Shown: positions 8,609 to 16,729, numbered from the stretch's first letter. The stretch: 33,202 nucleotides of DNA from Candidatus Dormiibacterota bacterium (GCA_027306885.1 DAHUYV010000049.1:1-33202), one strand, 5' to 3'. The notes: generated from the letters alone by a model not told the origin. Numbers and translations are program-made.

Positions 8609-10771
8609 ATGAGCAGTGGGGCGTCTCCGGAGCTTGTCCTCGGTCCGATCGGCGAGGCTTGGGCCCGGGCCGTGGAGCTCAGCTGGGAGGCCAACCAGCG
8701 GGGGAGCGTCCCGGTGGGAGCGGTCGTCACCGACCCCACCGGCCGCGTGGTGGCTGCCGGGCGCAGCCGCCGTGGGGAAGGGGAGGGGCTGCCCGGGCAA
8801 CTGACGGGCGGCAACCTGGCCCACGCGGAGATCAACGCTCTCGCCGGCCTGGGTCCCGGAGCCTACCTCGGCCACACTCTGTACACGACCCTGGAGCCCT
8901 GCCTCCTCTGCACCGCGGCCTCAGTGCATGCCCACATCGGCACCGTCCGGTTCGCGGCGCCGGACCCCCTGTGGGAGGGGGTGGACGGCCTGCCAGCCCT
9001 AAATCCCCAGGTGGCCCGGTGGTGGCCCCGGCGAGAAGGCCCGTTGGGGGGCCCACTTGGGGCCTGGACCCTCCTGCTCGCGATGTCGTGGCACCTCCGG
9101 ACCAACCCCAGCTCGCAGGTCGTCGGCGCGTATGAGAGGTCCGACCCAGCCGCCCTGGCGGTGGCGCGGCAGGCGGTGGCGGAGGGCCTGCCCCGGGCGC
9201 AGGACACCCTGGCGGATGCCCTGCGCTCCGTCTGGCACCTGATCGGTCCCGAGACGCCCCTCGCCACCCGGGGGCGGCTCACGCCTCCAGCCTTTGAGCA
9301 GGGCGCCAGGGGGTTTCCCCTCTCCCGACCGCCTCGGCCCACTCCGCTGATGGAGGCCTACCTCGCCGCCCGCCGCCGCCCCGCCCCCTCGTTCACGATC
9401 CCTGGGCACAAGGGCCGAATCGCCACCCTGGACCCCCGACTGGCGGTGGCGGTGGACTCCGACCGACCGCTCTTCGGCGGCCTCGACACGCCCAAGCTGG
9501 CGGTCGGCGTGCTCGATCGTGCCGAGCAGCTGGCCGCCGAGCACTACGGCGCTGACTGGTGCCGGTTCTCGGTTGGGGGGTCGACCCAGGCCAATCAGGC
9601 GCTCTGCCTGGCGATCGGCCAGCCGGGGGACCGGGTGATCGTCAGCCGCTCGCTGCACCGGTCTTTGCTCCTCGGCCTCATCCTGGCGGGGCTGGAGCCG
9701 CGATGGCTTCCAACCCGGAGCGACGAGGTCACCGGGCTGCCGATCGGGACCAGCCCCGTCGACCTGCGGGAGGCGCTCGCCGCCAACCCCGACGCCAAGG
9801 CGGTCCTGCTGACCGAGCCGGGGTACCTCGGAACGCTCTCCGACCTGCCGCAGCTGGCCGCCCTGGCCCACCAGGCGGGGATGCCAGTCCTCGTGGACCA
9901 GGCGTGGGGCGCACACTTTGGCTTCCACCCTGACCTGCCCTCCCACGCTCTGGCCGTCGGTGCCGACGCCCTCGTCACCAGCATCCACAAGCTGCTGCCC
10001 GGACACAGCCAGGCAAGCCTGGTTTGCGCCCGGCTGGAGCGGATGGACCGAGGCCGACTGGAGCGGGCGTTTCAGGCCACCCACACCACCAGCCCCGCCG
10101 GCTCGATCCTCGCCAGCATCGACGGGTCGCTCGGCCTCATGGAGACGAGGGGCCCGGAGCTGCTGGAGCCGGCCCTGCAGTTGGTGCGCTCGGCGCGGCG
10201 GGCACTGGCGGCGGCGCTCCCGGGCGTCGGGGTCCCTGACGAGTCCACCCTGAGCCGACTGGGGCCGGCGCGATTCGACCCCCTGAGGCTGGTGGTCCAG
10301 CTGGCGCCAATTGGGGCGGATGGGGTCGCGGTGGAGATGGCACTCCTGGAGCGGGACCTGGCCCTGGAGTTCGCCGATCGCGACACCCTGGTCCCGGTGG
10401 TCACCATCGCGGACGACCAGGGCACGGTGGCGGCGCTCACCGGAGGGATCGCCGAGGCGGTGAAGTCGTCCGGTTTCGGCCCGGCCCGTCCCCTGGGGCC
10501 GGCGGCCAGCTGGCAGGTGCGGCCGACCCTCGCCATGAGCCCCCGTGCCGCCTTCTTCGCCGCCCACGAGCGAGTCCCGGCCGACCTGGCGATCGGCCGG
10601 ACCGCGGCTGAGTTGGTGGCCCCATATCCCCCGGGGATACCGGTGCTGTCTCCCGGGGAGGTGATAACCGCGCCGCTGCTTGAGGCGCTGCGGGTGGCGG
10701 CCGCATCCGGGGTGCGGATCGCCTACGCGGCCGATCCCAGCCTTGAGACCCTGGAGGTGGTGCGGGATTAG
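8609..10771 (+). CDS. fusion: CDA/TadA-type deaminase + PLP Orn/Lys/Arg decarboxylase-like enzyme
   Basis: This is one uninterrupted frame of 720 residues. The N-terminal part (about 1-150) is a zinc-dependent nucleoside/base deaminase: His72-Ala-Glu74 (zinc ligand and proton shuttle) and Cys98/Cys101 in EPCLLC. A helical connector (about 150-245) follows. Residues from about 250 form a fold-type I PLP enzyme of the Orn/Lys/Arg decarboxylase class: FTIPGHKGR, GGSTQANQA, Asp430 in VLVDQAWGAHF (PLP ring contact) and the Schiff-base Lys461 in SIHKLLPGHSQAS. The C-terminal small domain has PPGIPVLSPGE. Both active sites look intact. ATG 8609 is preferred because residues upstream are low-complexity. 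Substrates are unknown, and the PLP half could be a decarboxylase or a related lyase. Neighbours give no pathway. A frame error joining two genes is unlikely, because the linker shows no stop or frame change. Confidence 0.82.
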   Translation: MSSGASPELVLGPIGEAWARAVELSWEANQRGSVPVGAVVTDPTGRVVAAGRSRRGEGEGLPGQLTGGNLAHAEINALAGLGPGAYLGHTLYTTLEPCLLCTAASVHAHIGTVRFAAPDPLWEGVDGLPALNPQVARWWPRREGPLGGPLGAWTLLLAMSWHLRTNPSSQVVGAYERSDPAALAVARQAVAEGLPRAQDTLADALRSVWHLIGPETPLATRGRLTPPAFEQGARGFPLSRPPRPTPLMEAYLAARRRPAPSFTIPGHKGRIATLDPRLAVAVDSDRPLFGGLDTPKLAVGVLDRAEQLAAEHYGADWCRFSVGGSTQANQALCLAIGQPGDRVIVSRSLHRSLLLGLILAGLEPRWLPTRSDEVTGLPIGTSPVDLREALAANPDAKAVLLTEPGYLGTLSDLPQLAALAHQAGMPVLVDQAWGAHFGFHPDLPSHALAVGADALVTSIHKLLPGHSQASLVCARLERMDRGRLERAFQATHTTSPAGSILASIDGSLGLMETRGPELLEPALQLVRSARRALAAALPGVGVPDESTLSRLGPARFDPLRLVVQLAPIGADGVAVEMALLERDLALEFADRDTLVPVVTIADDQGTVAALTGGIAEAVKSSGFGPARPLGPAASWQVRPTLAMSPRAAFFAAHERVPADLAIGRTAAELVAPYPPGIPVLSPGEVITAPLLEALRVAAASGVRIAYAADPSLETLEVVRD

Positions 10772-10790
10772 CCGACCGCCTGAAGCTTCC

Positions 10791-10819
10791 TTGACCTGTG
10801 GGGAGGGGAGGTTGATAAT
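10791..10819 (+). promoter_or_regulatory. promoter of the ABC-2/TetR operon
   Basis: A -35 TTGACC (10791-10796), a 17-base spacer and a -10 GATAAT (10814-10819), followed by ATG 10830 only 10 bases later, so the transcript would have at most a few leader bases. It is the closest match to a consensus housekeeping promoter in the window. Confidence 0.7.
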
Positions 10820-10836
10820 TCAACACTTGATGAATT
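10817..10836. promoter_or_regulatory. putative TetR-family operator over the transcription and translation start
   Basis: A 20-base imperfect palindrome, AATTCAACACTTGATGAATT, has matching half-sites in 8 of 10 positions. It overlaps the end of the -10, the expected +1 and ATG 10830. It is AT-rich against a GC-rich background, and a TetR-family gene is the last gene of this operon. Size and placement fit an autorepressor site. Confidence 0.6.
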
Positions 10837-11549
10837 ACGCGGTCGAGGTCCGGGGTCTCACCGTGGTGCGGGGGGGCCGTGCCGTGGTGGAGGGGGTCGA
10901 CCTTGTCGTTCCCGCCGGCACCCTGGTGGGGCTGCTGGGACCGAGTGGGGCGGGCAAGACGACGCTCATGCGAGCGATGGTCGGCGTCCAGCGGATCAGC
11001 GCGGGCAGCGTCACGGTGGTCGGTCATCCGGCCGGCTCTCCCGGGGCGCGCCCGTTGGTGGGGTACGTCACCCAGGCGCCCGCCGTCTATGGGGACCTCA
11101 CGGTGCGGGAGAATCTCGCCTACTTCGCCTCCATCCTGGGGGTCTCCGGGACCCGGGTCGGCGCGGCGATCCGCGAGGTCTCACTGGAAGGTCGGGCGGA
11201 GGACCGGGTGGGCAACCTGTCTGGCGGCGAGGTCTCGCGAGTGTCGCTGGCGACCGCCCTCCTGGCCAGCCCCCCACTCCTGATCCTGGACGAGCCCACA
11301 GTGGGGCTGGACCCCCTGCTCCGTGAGGACCTGTGGTCACTCTTCGCGCGACTGGCCGCCGAGGGCACCACCGTGCTGGTCTCGAGCCACGCGATGGACG
11401 AGGCCCGGCGCTGCCAACGGCTGGTCCTGCTCCGCGCCGGACGGGTGGTTGCCGATGAAGCCCCCACCGCCCTCCTTCGGCGGACAGGGGCTTCGGACCT
11501 GGACCGGGCCTTCCTGCAGGTGGTCCGGCAGCTGGAGCAGCCCGGGTGA
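10830..11549 (+). CDS. ABC-2 type exporter, ATP-binding protein
   Basis: The 239-residue ATPase has Walker A GPSGAGKTT, Q-loop VTQAPAVYGDLTVREN, signature LSGGEVSR, Walker B LLILDEPTVGLD and switch His in VSSHAMDE. It is of the DrrA/CcmA-like subfamily that drives ABC-2 exporters of drugs or lipids. ATG 10830 (MNYAVEVRGLTVVRGG) is chosen because a strong promoter lies immediately upstream and family homology begins here; there is no room for a Shine-Dalgarno, consistent with a near-leaderless message. The stop overlaps the GTG of the permease gene (GTGA), so the two should be translationally coupled. A TetR gene completes the operon. Confidence 0.9.
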   Translation: MNYAVEVRGLTVVRGGRAVVEGVDLVVPAGTLVGLLGPSGAGKTTLMRAMVGVQRISAGSVTVVGHPAGSPGARPLVGYVTQAPAVYGDLTVRENLAYFASILGVSGTRVGAAIREVSLEGRAEDRVGNLSGGEVSRVSLATALLASPPLLILDEPTVGLDPLLREDLWSLFARLAAEGTTVLVSSHAMDEARRCQRLVLLRAGRVVADEAPTALLRRTGASDLDRAFLQVVRQLEQPG

Positions 11550-12283
11550 GCCTCCGCCGCACCGCGGCCACCGCGTGGCGAGTGCTGCGCCAGCTGCGCC
11601 GGGACCCCCGCACCCTGGCCCTCATGATGCTGGTCCCCCTGGTCCTCATGGCCCTGCTCCGCTACATGTTCAACGACGATCGGAGCGTCTTCGATCGCAT
11701 CGCCCCCGAGCTGATCGGCCTCTTCCCCTTCGTCCTCATGTTCGTGGTCACCTCGGTGGCGATGCTCCGAGAGCGGTCCAGCGGTACCCTGGAGCGTCTC
11801 CTCGCCACCCCGGTGGCCAAGCTGGACATCCTCATTGGCTACGCTCTGGCCTTCGCGGCGACCGCGCTGGTACAGGTGGGCCTGGTCCTGGCGTTGGTGC
11901 TCGGGCCCCTCCAGGTGACGGTGAGGGGGAGCCTTCTGCTGATCGTCGTCTTCGCGGTGCTGGACGCCCTGCTCGGGGCCGGTTTGGGCCTCTGCTTCAG
12001 TGCGCTCGCCCGGACCGAGTTCCAGGCCGTGCAGCTCATGCCCGCCCTGGTCTTTCCGCAGGCCCTCCTCTGTGGCCTCTTCGTCCCCCGGAGCGCAATG
12101 ATCCCACCCCTCCAGGGGCTGGCCAACGCGCTGCCCCTCACCTATGCGGTGGACGGCATCACCCGCGCCGCCAGCTCCACGGCGTTCGGCACCGAGCTGC
12201 TCAAGGATCTCCTGGTGGTGCTGCTCTGCTGGCCCCTCGCCCTCCTGGTCGGCGCCCTCACCCTGCGACGGCGCACGCCTTGA
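11546..12283 (+). CDS. ABC-2 type exporter, permease
   Basis: The 245-residue membrane protein has the ABC-2 pattern. A cytoplasmic N-terminus has a LRRDPRTLALMMLVPLVLM entry helix. About six helices in total follow, with the conserved LRERSSGTLERLLATPV cytoplasmic segment after helix 2 and LPLTYAVDGITRA before the last helix. It forms the membrane channel for the ATPase encoded upstream, with which it overlaps by 4 bases. Its TGA overlaps the TTG of the TetR gene. Substrate is likely an antibiotic-like or lipophilic compound by analogy to DrrAB systems; this is inference. Confidence 0.9.
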   Translation: MSLRRTAATAWRVLRQLRRDPRTLALMMLVPLVLMALLRYMFNDDRSVFDRIAPELIGLFPFVLMFVVTSVAMLRERSSGTLERLLATPVAKLDILIGYALAFAATALVQVGLVLALVLGPLQVTVRGSLLLIVVFAVLDALLGAGLGLCFSALARTEFQAVQLMPALVFPQALLCGLFVPRSAMIPPLQGLANALPLTYAVDGITRAASSTAFGTELLKDLLVVLLCWPLALLVGALTLRRRTP

Positions 12284-12861
12284 GCCCGCGGTCGGGCCGC
12301 CGGCCGGGGAGCGAGGACACCAAGGCGGAGATCCTCGCCGTGGCCCGGCGGCTGTTCGCGCAGCGCGGGTACCGCGAGACCACCCTCCGGGACATCGGCG
12401 CCGCGGCCGGGGTCGACCCGTCCCTGGTCTCCCACTACTTCCAGTGCAAGGAGCGCCTCTTCTCGGTCGCCCTCGAGGTGCCCCTGGTTCCCGCCGAGAT
12501 CCTCGACCTGCTCCGCGGCGGCGACCCCTCGGGAGCCGGCGAGCGGGTCATCCGCTTCTTTTTCAGGCTGTGGGAGGGGCCGCCCACCCGCGAGCCCCTG
12601 CTGGCCATGCTGCGCTCCGCGGTCAGCGACGACCGGGCGCGGGAGCTTCTGGCCGGCTTCCTCGGGGCGGCGGTGGTCGAGCCGGTGGGGACCGTCCTCA
12701 AGGGTGCCGAGCGGGAGCTGCGCGCCACGCTGGTGGGCAGCCAGCTGGTGGGCCTGGCGGTGGCTCGCTACCTGCTTTGCATCGAGCCGCTGGCCTCTGC
12801 CGATCCTGAGCTGGTTGTCGCGTGGATCGCGCCCACCCTCCAGGGCTATCTGGCTGGGTGA
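12280..12861 (+). CDS. TetR-family transcriptional repressor of the ABC-2 operon
   Basis: The 193-residue protein has an N-terminal TetR DNA-binding domain. AEILAVARRLFAQRGYRETTLRDIGAAAGV (about 17-45) is followed by the recognition helix DPSLVSHYFQCKERLF. A helical ligand-binding domain ends in a C-terminal QGYLAG. The only plausible start is TTG 12280, whose bases overlap the permease stop TGA (TTGA), so expression depends on coupling. The first 10 residues are Arg/Gly/Pro-rich. Being the last gene of the exporter operon, it most likely represses the promoter at 10791-10819 through the palindrome at 10817-10836 and releases it on binding an exported compound. Confidence 0.9.
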   Translation: MSPRSGRRPGSEDTKAEILAVARRLFAQRGYRETTLRDIGAAAGVDPSLVSHYFQCKERLFSVALEVPLVPAEILDLLRGGDPSGAGERVIRFFFRLWEGPPTREPLLAMLRSAVSDDRARELLAGFLGAAVVEPVGTVLKGAERELRATLVGSQLVGLAVARYLLCIEPLASADPELVVAWIAPTLQGYLAG

Positions 12862-12927
12862 GGCGGGGCCAATCTCCTCCCTCGGTGGAACCGCAACCGG
12901 CGAGCTCTCCGCCCTGGTTGTGGGGGA

Positions 12928-12945
12928 GGTGGACCGATCTCCACC
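12928..12945. terminator. hairpin between convergent TetR and EamA genes
   Basis: GGTGGA and TCCACC form a perfect 6-bp stem with loop CCGATC in the gap between convergent genes. It lies 67 bases after the TetR stop. There is no U tract, so it is only a candidate terminator. Confidence 0.3.
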
Positions 12946-13124
12946 GCCATGGGCCCATCACCTGCGGCCCGTGACTCCCCCCCGGGGCGGCCGGGCACCG
13001 GCGCGGATGAACCGGGGCGGTCCAAGACGCGGTGGAGGGCAGGCCGCCCTCCGGCGGTCGCCCCAGGGGCGCAGGGCGTCGCTCGCGGCATCCAGCCGCC
13101 CACCGAGGGCGCGGGTCCCCGTGG

Positions 13125-13952
13125 TCACACGCCGATCAGGACCACGGCCATGGCGGCCACCGCCAGCCCCAGCTTCTGGATCCCGCTCCATCGCTCCCCG
13201 AGGCCGAACCTCGCTAGCACCCCGGTGACGGCCGGGTACAGGGAGCTGATCACGGCGACGATGGCGAGCTGGGAGACCCCGGTGGCTTCGAGGAAGAGGA
13301 TGTTCCCGATTCCCCCGAGGGCGCCCGCCGCGATCGCCAGCGGAGCCACCCTCCGCCAGCTGCGCCGCTGGCCGCCAAGGCGCGTGGCCACGGTCGCGAT
13401 GGTCACCAGCGCGACCAGCTGGCCCGCCACCAGCGGCCAGGTTCCTGAGCCGGTCCCGGCCCGGTCCAGGCTGATGAAGAGCAAAGCGAAGCTGGCCCCG
13501 GCGACAACCGCCTCGGGGATCCCCCGCGGCCGACGGTGCGCCCTCCCGCCCTGCCAGGAAACCATCGCCACCGCCGGGATCGCCACCACAATGCCCACCA
13601 GCGCCAGCTGCCCCGGGCGGTCGCCCAGGGCGAGCCCCACCGCCGCGGGGATGAGGGCGGTGAGCACCCCGGCCAGGGTCGCGACCACCGTCATCTCACC
13701 GATGGCCAGCCCTCGGTACAGGGCGAGGATCCCAACCGCGCTGCCCACGCCGCTGACCGCCCCCCATCCCAGGCTGGCCGGGGCCGGCCCGGTCCAGGGG
13801 AAAAGCCAGAGCCCCAACACGGCGGTGACCAGGCCGAGCGGCTGGCTCAGCAGGGCCACGATGGCGGCGTGGCCCCGGCGTCCCGCCACCCCCGCCAGGA
13901 AGTCCGAGGCGCCGTAGCCCACCGCCGCGGCCAGGCTGAGAGCTATCCCCAT
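13125..13952 (-). CDS. EamA/DMT-family transporter
   Basis: The product is 275 residues made almost entirely of hydrophobic helices (about ten), arranged as two EamA repeats. The first repeat starts MGIALSLAAAVGYGASDFLAG and contains VSGVGSAVGILALYRGLAIGEMTVVATLAGVLTALIP. The second starts near PEAVVAGASFALLFISL and contains NILFLEATGVSQLAIVAVISSLYPAVTGVLA, the typical signature before the last helix. Such proteins export or import amino acids, purines or other metabolites. I choose ATG 13952, where the hydrophobic core begins; the open frame further upstream translates to shadow sequence of the divergent CGNR gene. It is divergent from the CGNR regulator, which could control it. Confidence 0.85.
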   Translation of the reverse strand: MGIALSLAAAVGYGASDFLAGVAGRRGHAAIVALLSQPLGLVTAVLGLWLFPWTGPAPASLGWGAVSGVGSAVGILALYRGLAIGEMTVVATLAGVLTALIPAAVGLALGDRPGQLALVGIVVAIPAVAMVSWQGGRAHRRPRGIPEAVVAGASFALLFISLDRAGTGSGTWPLVAGQLVALVTIATVATRLGGQRRSWRRVAPLAIAAGALGGIGNILFLEATGVSQLAIVAVISSLYPAVTGVLARFGLGERWSGIQKLGLAVAAMAVVLIGV

Positions 13953-14043
13953 CGCCAAGCGTCGGCCGGCGAAGAGAGGGTGAACCGGGGCTGCCCGGTG
14001 GCGGCGGTGGGAGCGGTCAGGACGCGGGGCACGATTTGTGATG

Positions 14044-14070
14044 TTACCAGCGAAAGCTGTTTTCAGGTAA
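14044..14070. promoter_or_regulatory. imperfect palindrome between divergent EamA and CGNR genes
   Basis: TTACC (14044-14048) and GGTAA (14066-14070) are exact inverted arms around a 17-base AT-richer centre. The right arm touches the -35 of the CGNR gene promoter. The left side is at a TAACAT hexamer that could be a minus-strand -10 for the EamA gene. A plausible operator for the CGNR regulator or another factor. Confidence 0.4.
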
Positions 14071-14098
14071 GACAAAGCGGGCTGCCTTCGACTACAGT
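14069..14098 (+). promoter_or_regulatory. promoter of the CGNR regulator gene, near-leaderless
   Basis: AAGACA (14069-14074), an 18-base spacer and TACAGT (14093-14098), followed after 7 bases by ATG 14106. The -35 matches consensus at four of six positions. The start codon would lie at about +2. Confidence 0.55.
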
Positions 14099-14105
14099 GG
14101 AGGCG

Positions 14106-14792
14106 ATGGGCCGCGTTCCGCCAGCGTTCACCGACGGGTCCGAGCAGCGGCACCGTGCCGGTCGGGCTCCCGGCGATCTGGCCCTGCTGCAGTCCTTCGT
14201 CAACACCTGGGATGCCGAGGGCGGCCGCGACCTCCTGGACTCCCCGGCGGCGGTGGGGGCGTGGCTTTCCGCCCACGGCTGGACGGGCGAGTCCGAGGAG
14301 ATCACTCCTGTCGATCAGCGCCGGACCACGGAGTTTCGCGAGGCCCTCCGGCTCCTGCTGGCGGCCAACAACCCGGCCCTGTTCGTGGAGGAAAAGGCGC
14401 TGGCCCGCGCCGCTGCCCAGCTGACCGCGGCGGCCCGGCGAGGCCGCCCTGCCCTCCGCGTCGGCGCCGAAGGTCGCGTCGAACTGGGGGCGGTGGATGG
14501 CGGGGTCGATGGGGCGCTGATTCGCCTCCTGGCGATCGCCCTCCACGCCCAGGCTGAGGGGCGCTGGTCGCGGATCAAGGTCTGTCGGGCGCAGGGCTGC
14601 CGCTGGGCCTTCTACGACCGCTCGAGGGGCCGCACAGCCACCTGGTGTGCCATGGCCACCTGTGGGAGCCGGGCCAAGATGCGCTCGTATCACCGTCGGC
14701 GCTCGGTGGGGGTGGGCGCTCCGCTCAGTGCCGCCCTCGGCGATCCCGGAGTGGCCGGGCGCCCCCCGCCCCCGCTGCTACCCTCGCCCTGA
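14106..14792 (+). CDS. CGNR zinc-finger transcriptional regulator
   Basis: The 228-residue protein has an N-terminal helical ABATE-like domain (about 20-155; LLQSFVNTWDAE, then FREALRLLLAAN), the putative ligand-sensing part. A C-terminal zinc finger has Cys160, Cys165, Cys181 and Cys186 in the CRAQGC...WCAMATCGSR pattern, followed by a basic KMRSYHRRR tail. The family motif CGNR is CGSR here (Ser188). A Pro-rich C-terminus of about 25 residues follows. ATG 14106 is positioned at about +2 of the predicted promoter. The TGA overlaps the ATG of the S9 peptidase gene by one base, so the two are an operon. Confidence 0.88.
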   Translation: MGRVPPAFTDGSEQRHRAGRAPGDLALLQSFVNTWDAEGGRDLLDSPAAVGAWLSAHGWTGESEEITPVDQRRTTEFREALRLLLAANNPALFVEEKALARAAAQLTAAARRGRPALRVGAEGRVELGAVDGGVDGALIRLLAIALHAQAEGRWSRIKVCRAQGCRWAFYDRSRGRTATWCAMATCGSRAKMRSYHRRRSVGVGAPLSAALGDPGVAGRPPPPLLPSP

Positions 14793-16618
14793 TGGACGTA
14801 GGCATCTCAACCTTCCTCGGGCTTCCCGTCTGGCGCGCCTTCGACGTGGACGACCAGGGCCGGGTGCTGGCGGGTTGCGATGCCCCGGGTTCGGTGCAGC
14901 TGGTGGAGCTGGACCCGGCGGGGGGGAGCAGCTGGCTCACAGCGCTCTCCGGCAACTGCTCGGGTCGCTACCTGACCGGCCTGCGGACGGTGGTGGTCCA
15001 GCACGATGAGGGTGGCGACGAGCGCCAGCAGCTCTCCACCCTGGCCCTCCAGCCCGCGCCCGCCGCCCCGGTCGCCCTGGAGGGGCTGACGCCCCTGGTG
15101 CGCGACCCCCGGTTCCTGCACAACCTCATCGACGTCCTGCCCGGCCGGGTGGTGTACGCCACCAACCGGCGCAACTCCGTCGACTTCGATGTCGTGGTGC
15201 GGACGATCGACACCGGCGAGGAGACCGTGGTGTACGACGAGGGCGGTGCGGTCGAGGACTTCGCGATGGCCGACGACGGGCTGACCGCCGTCGTGTCGCG
15301 CTCGGCGAGCCGCCCGATGTCCCAGCAGCTCCTGCTGCTCGGCCTCGCCGGGCGGCCGACCACGGCGCTCACCGATTCCGAGGAACCGGCCCAGCACCTC
15401 CTCCCCCGCTGGGCCGGAGGGTCCCTTATCGTCACCACCGACCGGGCCCGGGAGAACACGGTGGTCGCTCGCCTCGATCCGTTCGGGGGCGGCTGGGCCG
15501 ACCTTGTCGTGGCGCCGGGCCGGGACCTCACCGCCTGGCCCTCCCCCGACGGGCGCCTTCTGCTGGTGCGGACCAACGAGGACGGGGTCGCGCGGCTGGC
15601 CCTGCACGACGGCACCAGTGGCGAGTGGCTCAGGACCCTGGCCCTCCCTGACGAGGGCTGGGTGGGGGAGCCAGGGCTGCCGGCCCCGGTGTGGGCGCCG
15701 GGGTCCCGCTTCCTGGCCATCTCCTTCAGCAGCCCGGGGGTGCCGGGCAACGTGCTCCTGGTCGACGCGCAGTCGGGGTCGGTCAGCACCGTGGCGGACA
15801 GCACCGCGCCGCTGGACGGGGCCGCCGTCGCCCGTCCCACCAGCCACCGGGTGCCCACCCCCGACGGCCGGTCGATCCCCTGCTTCGTCTACGGCCCCTC
15901 GGCCTCCCCCCAGCCCGAGCTGGCCGGGTCTTCGGTGCTGCACATCCACGGAGGACCGGAGTCGCAGTCGGTCTGCGCATTCAACCCGGTGATCCAGGGG
16001 CTGGCGGCCGCGGGTCACACGGTGGTGGTGCCCAACGTGCGCGGCTCGACGGGGTATGGCCGGAGCTGGTACTCCGCCGATGACGTTCGCCTGCGCCTCG
16101 ATTCCGTGGCCGACCTGGCCGCGGTTCACTCATTCCTGCCGACCCTGGGGCTGGACCCAGCTCGCGCCGCCCTCTGGGGTGGGTCGTACGGCGGCTACAT
16201 GGTCCTGGCCGGCCTCTCCTTCCAGCCGGGGCTCTGGGCCGCCGGGGTGGACATCGTGGGCATCTCCTCTCTGGTCTCCTTCCTGGAGAACACCTCCGCC
16301 TACCGGCGCTCCCAGAGGGAGCCGGAGTACGGGTCGCTGGAGCGCGATCGCGACTTCCTGGAGGCGGCCTCGCCGCTCAACCGCGTCGATCAGATGCGGG
16401 CCCCTCTGTTCGTCATCCACGGCGCCAACGACCCCCGGGTGCCCCTTGGCGAGGCCCAGCAGCTGACCGCGGCGCTCCGGGCCCGGGGGGTGGAGTGCCA
16501 GTTGCTGGTCTACCTCGACGAGGGCCACGGCCTCGCCAAGCGGGCCAACCGGCTGGACGCGTACCCGAGGGCCCTGGACTTCCTCGCCCGCCACCTCGGA
16601 GGTGGGCCGGCGCGCTGA
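14792..16618 (+). CDS. S9 family (prolyl oligopeptidase-like) serine peptidase
   Basis: The product is 608 residues. The N-terminal part (about 1-360) is rich in short beta repeats of WD/TolB-propeller kind (for example AWPSPDGRLLLVRTNEDG and WAPGSRFLAISFS). The C-terminal alpha/beta hydrolase has oxyanion-side HIHGGPE, nucleophile Ser465 in WGGSYGGYM, Asp547 in HGANDPRVP and His579 in DEGHGLAK. It is probably an acylaminoacyl- or dipeptidyl-peptidase-like enzyme. I see no signal peptide, so it should be cytoplasmic. The start ATG 14792 overlaps the regulator's TGA (TGATG). A TACCCT hexamer 7 bases upstream could give an extra internal leaderless promoter, but no -35 is evident. Confidence 0.9.
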   Translation: MDVGISTFLGLPVWRAFDVDDQGRVLAGCDAPGSVQLVELDPAGGSSWLTALSGNCSGRYLTGLRTVVVQHDEGGDERQQLSTLALQPAPAAPVALEGLTPLVRDPRFLHNLIDVLPGRVVYATNRRNSVDFDVVVRTIDTGEETVVYDEGGAVEDFAMADDGLTAVVSRSASRPMSQQLLLLGLAGRPTTALTDSEEPAQHLLPRWAGGSLIVTTDRARENTVVARLDPFGGGWADLVVAPGRDLTAWPSPDGRLLLVRTNEDGVARLALHDGTSGEWLRTLALPDEGWVGEPGLPAPVWAPGSRFLAISFSSPGVPGNVLLVDAQSGSVSTVADSTAPLDGAAVARPTSHRVPTPDGRSIPCFVYGPSASPQPELAGSSVLHIHGGPESQSVCAFNPVIQGLAAAGHTVVVPNVRGSTGYGRSWYSADDVRLRLDSVADLAAVHSFLPTLGLDPARAALWGGSYGGYMVLAGLSFQPGLWAAGVDIVGISSLVSFLENTSAYRRSQREPEYGSLERDRDFLEAASPLNRVDQMRAPLFVIHGANDPRVPLGEAQQLTAALRARGVECQLLVYLDEGHGLAKRANRLDAYPRALDFLARHLGGGPAR

Positions 16619-16648
16619 GTCGCCGCTGCCGCCGACCTTCCGGTCTCG

Positions 16649-16663
16649 AAGCGCACAGCGCTT
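16649..16663. promoter_or_regulatory. perfect short palindrome upstream of the MFS gene
   Basis: AAGCGC-ACA-GCGCTT, a 6-bp perfect inverted repeat, 30 bases after the peptidase stop and about 44 bases (centre) before the TATACT -10 at 16700. It could terminate the peptidase transcript or be an operator for the exporter gene. Confidence 0.35.
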
Positions 16664-16699
16664 GGCGCCCGGGGAAGCTGGAGGTCCTGCGGTGGACCC

Positions 16700-16705
16700 T
16701 ATACT
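16700..16705 (+). promoter_or_regulatory. -10 element of the MFS gene
   Basis: TATACT, an excellent -10, stands in the short GC-rich gap after the peptidase gene. No good -35 occurs 16-19 bases upstream, so activator dependence is possible. Confidence 0.4.
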
Positions 16706-16729
16706 GAGATCAGCTTTCGGTGGCGGCTG

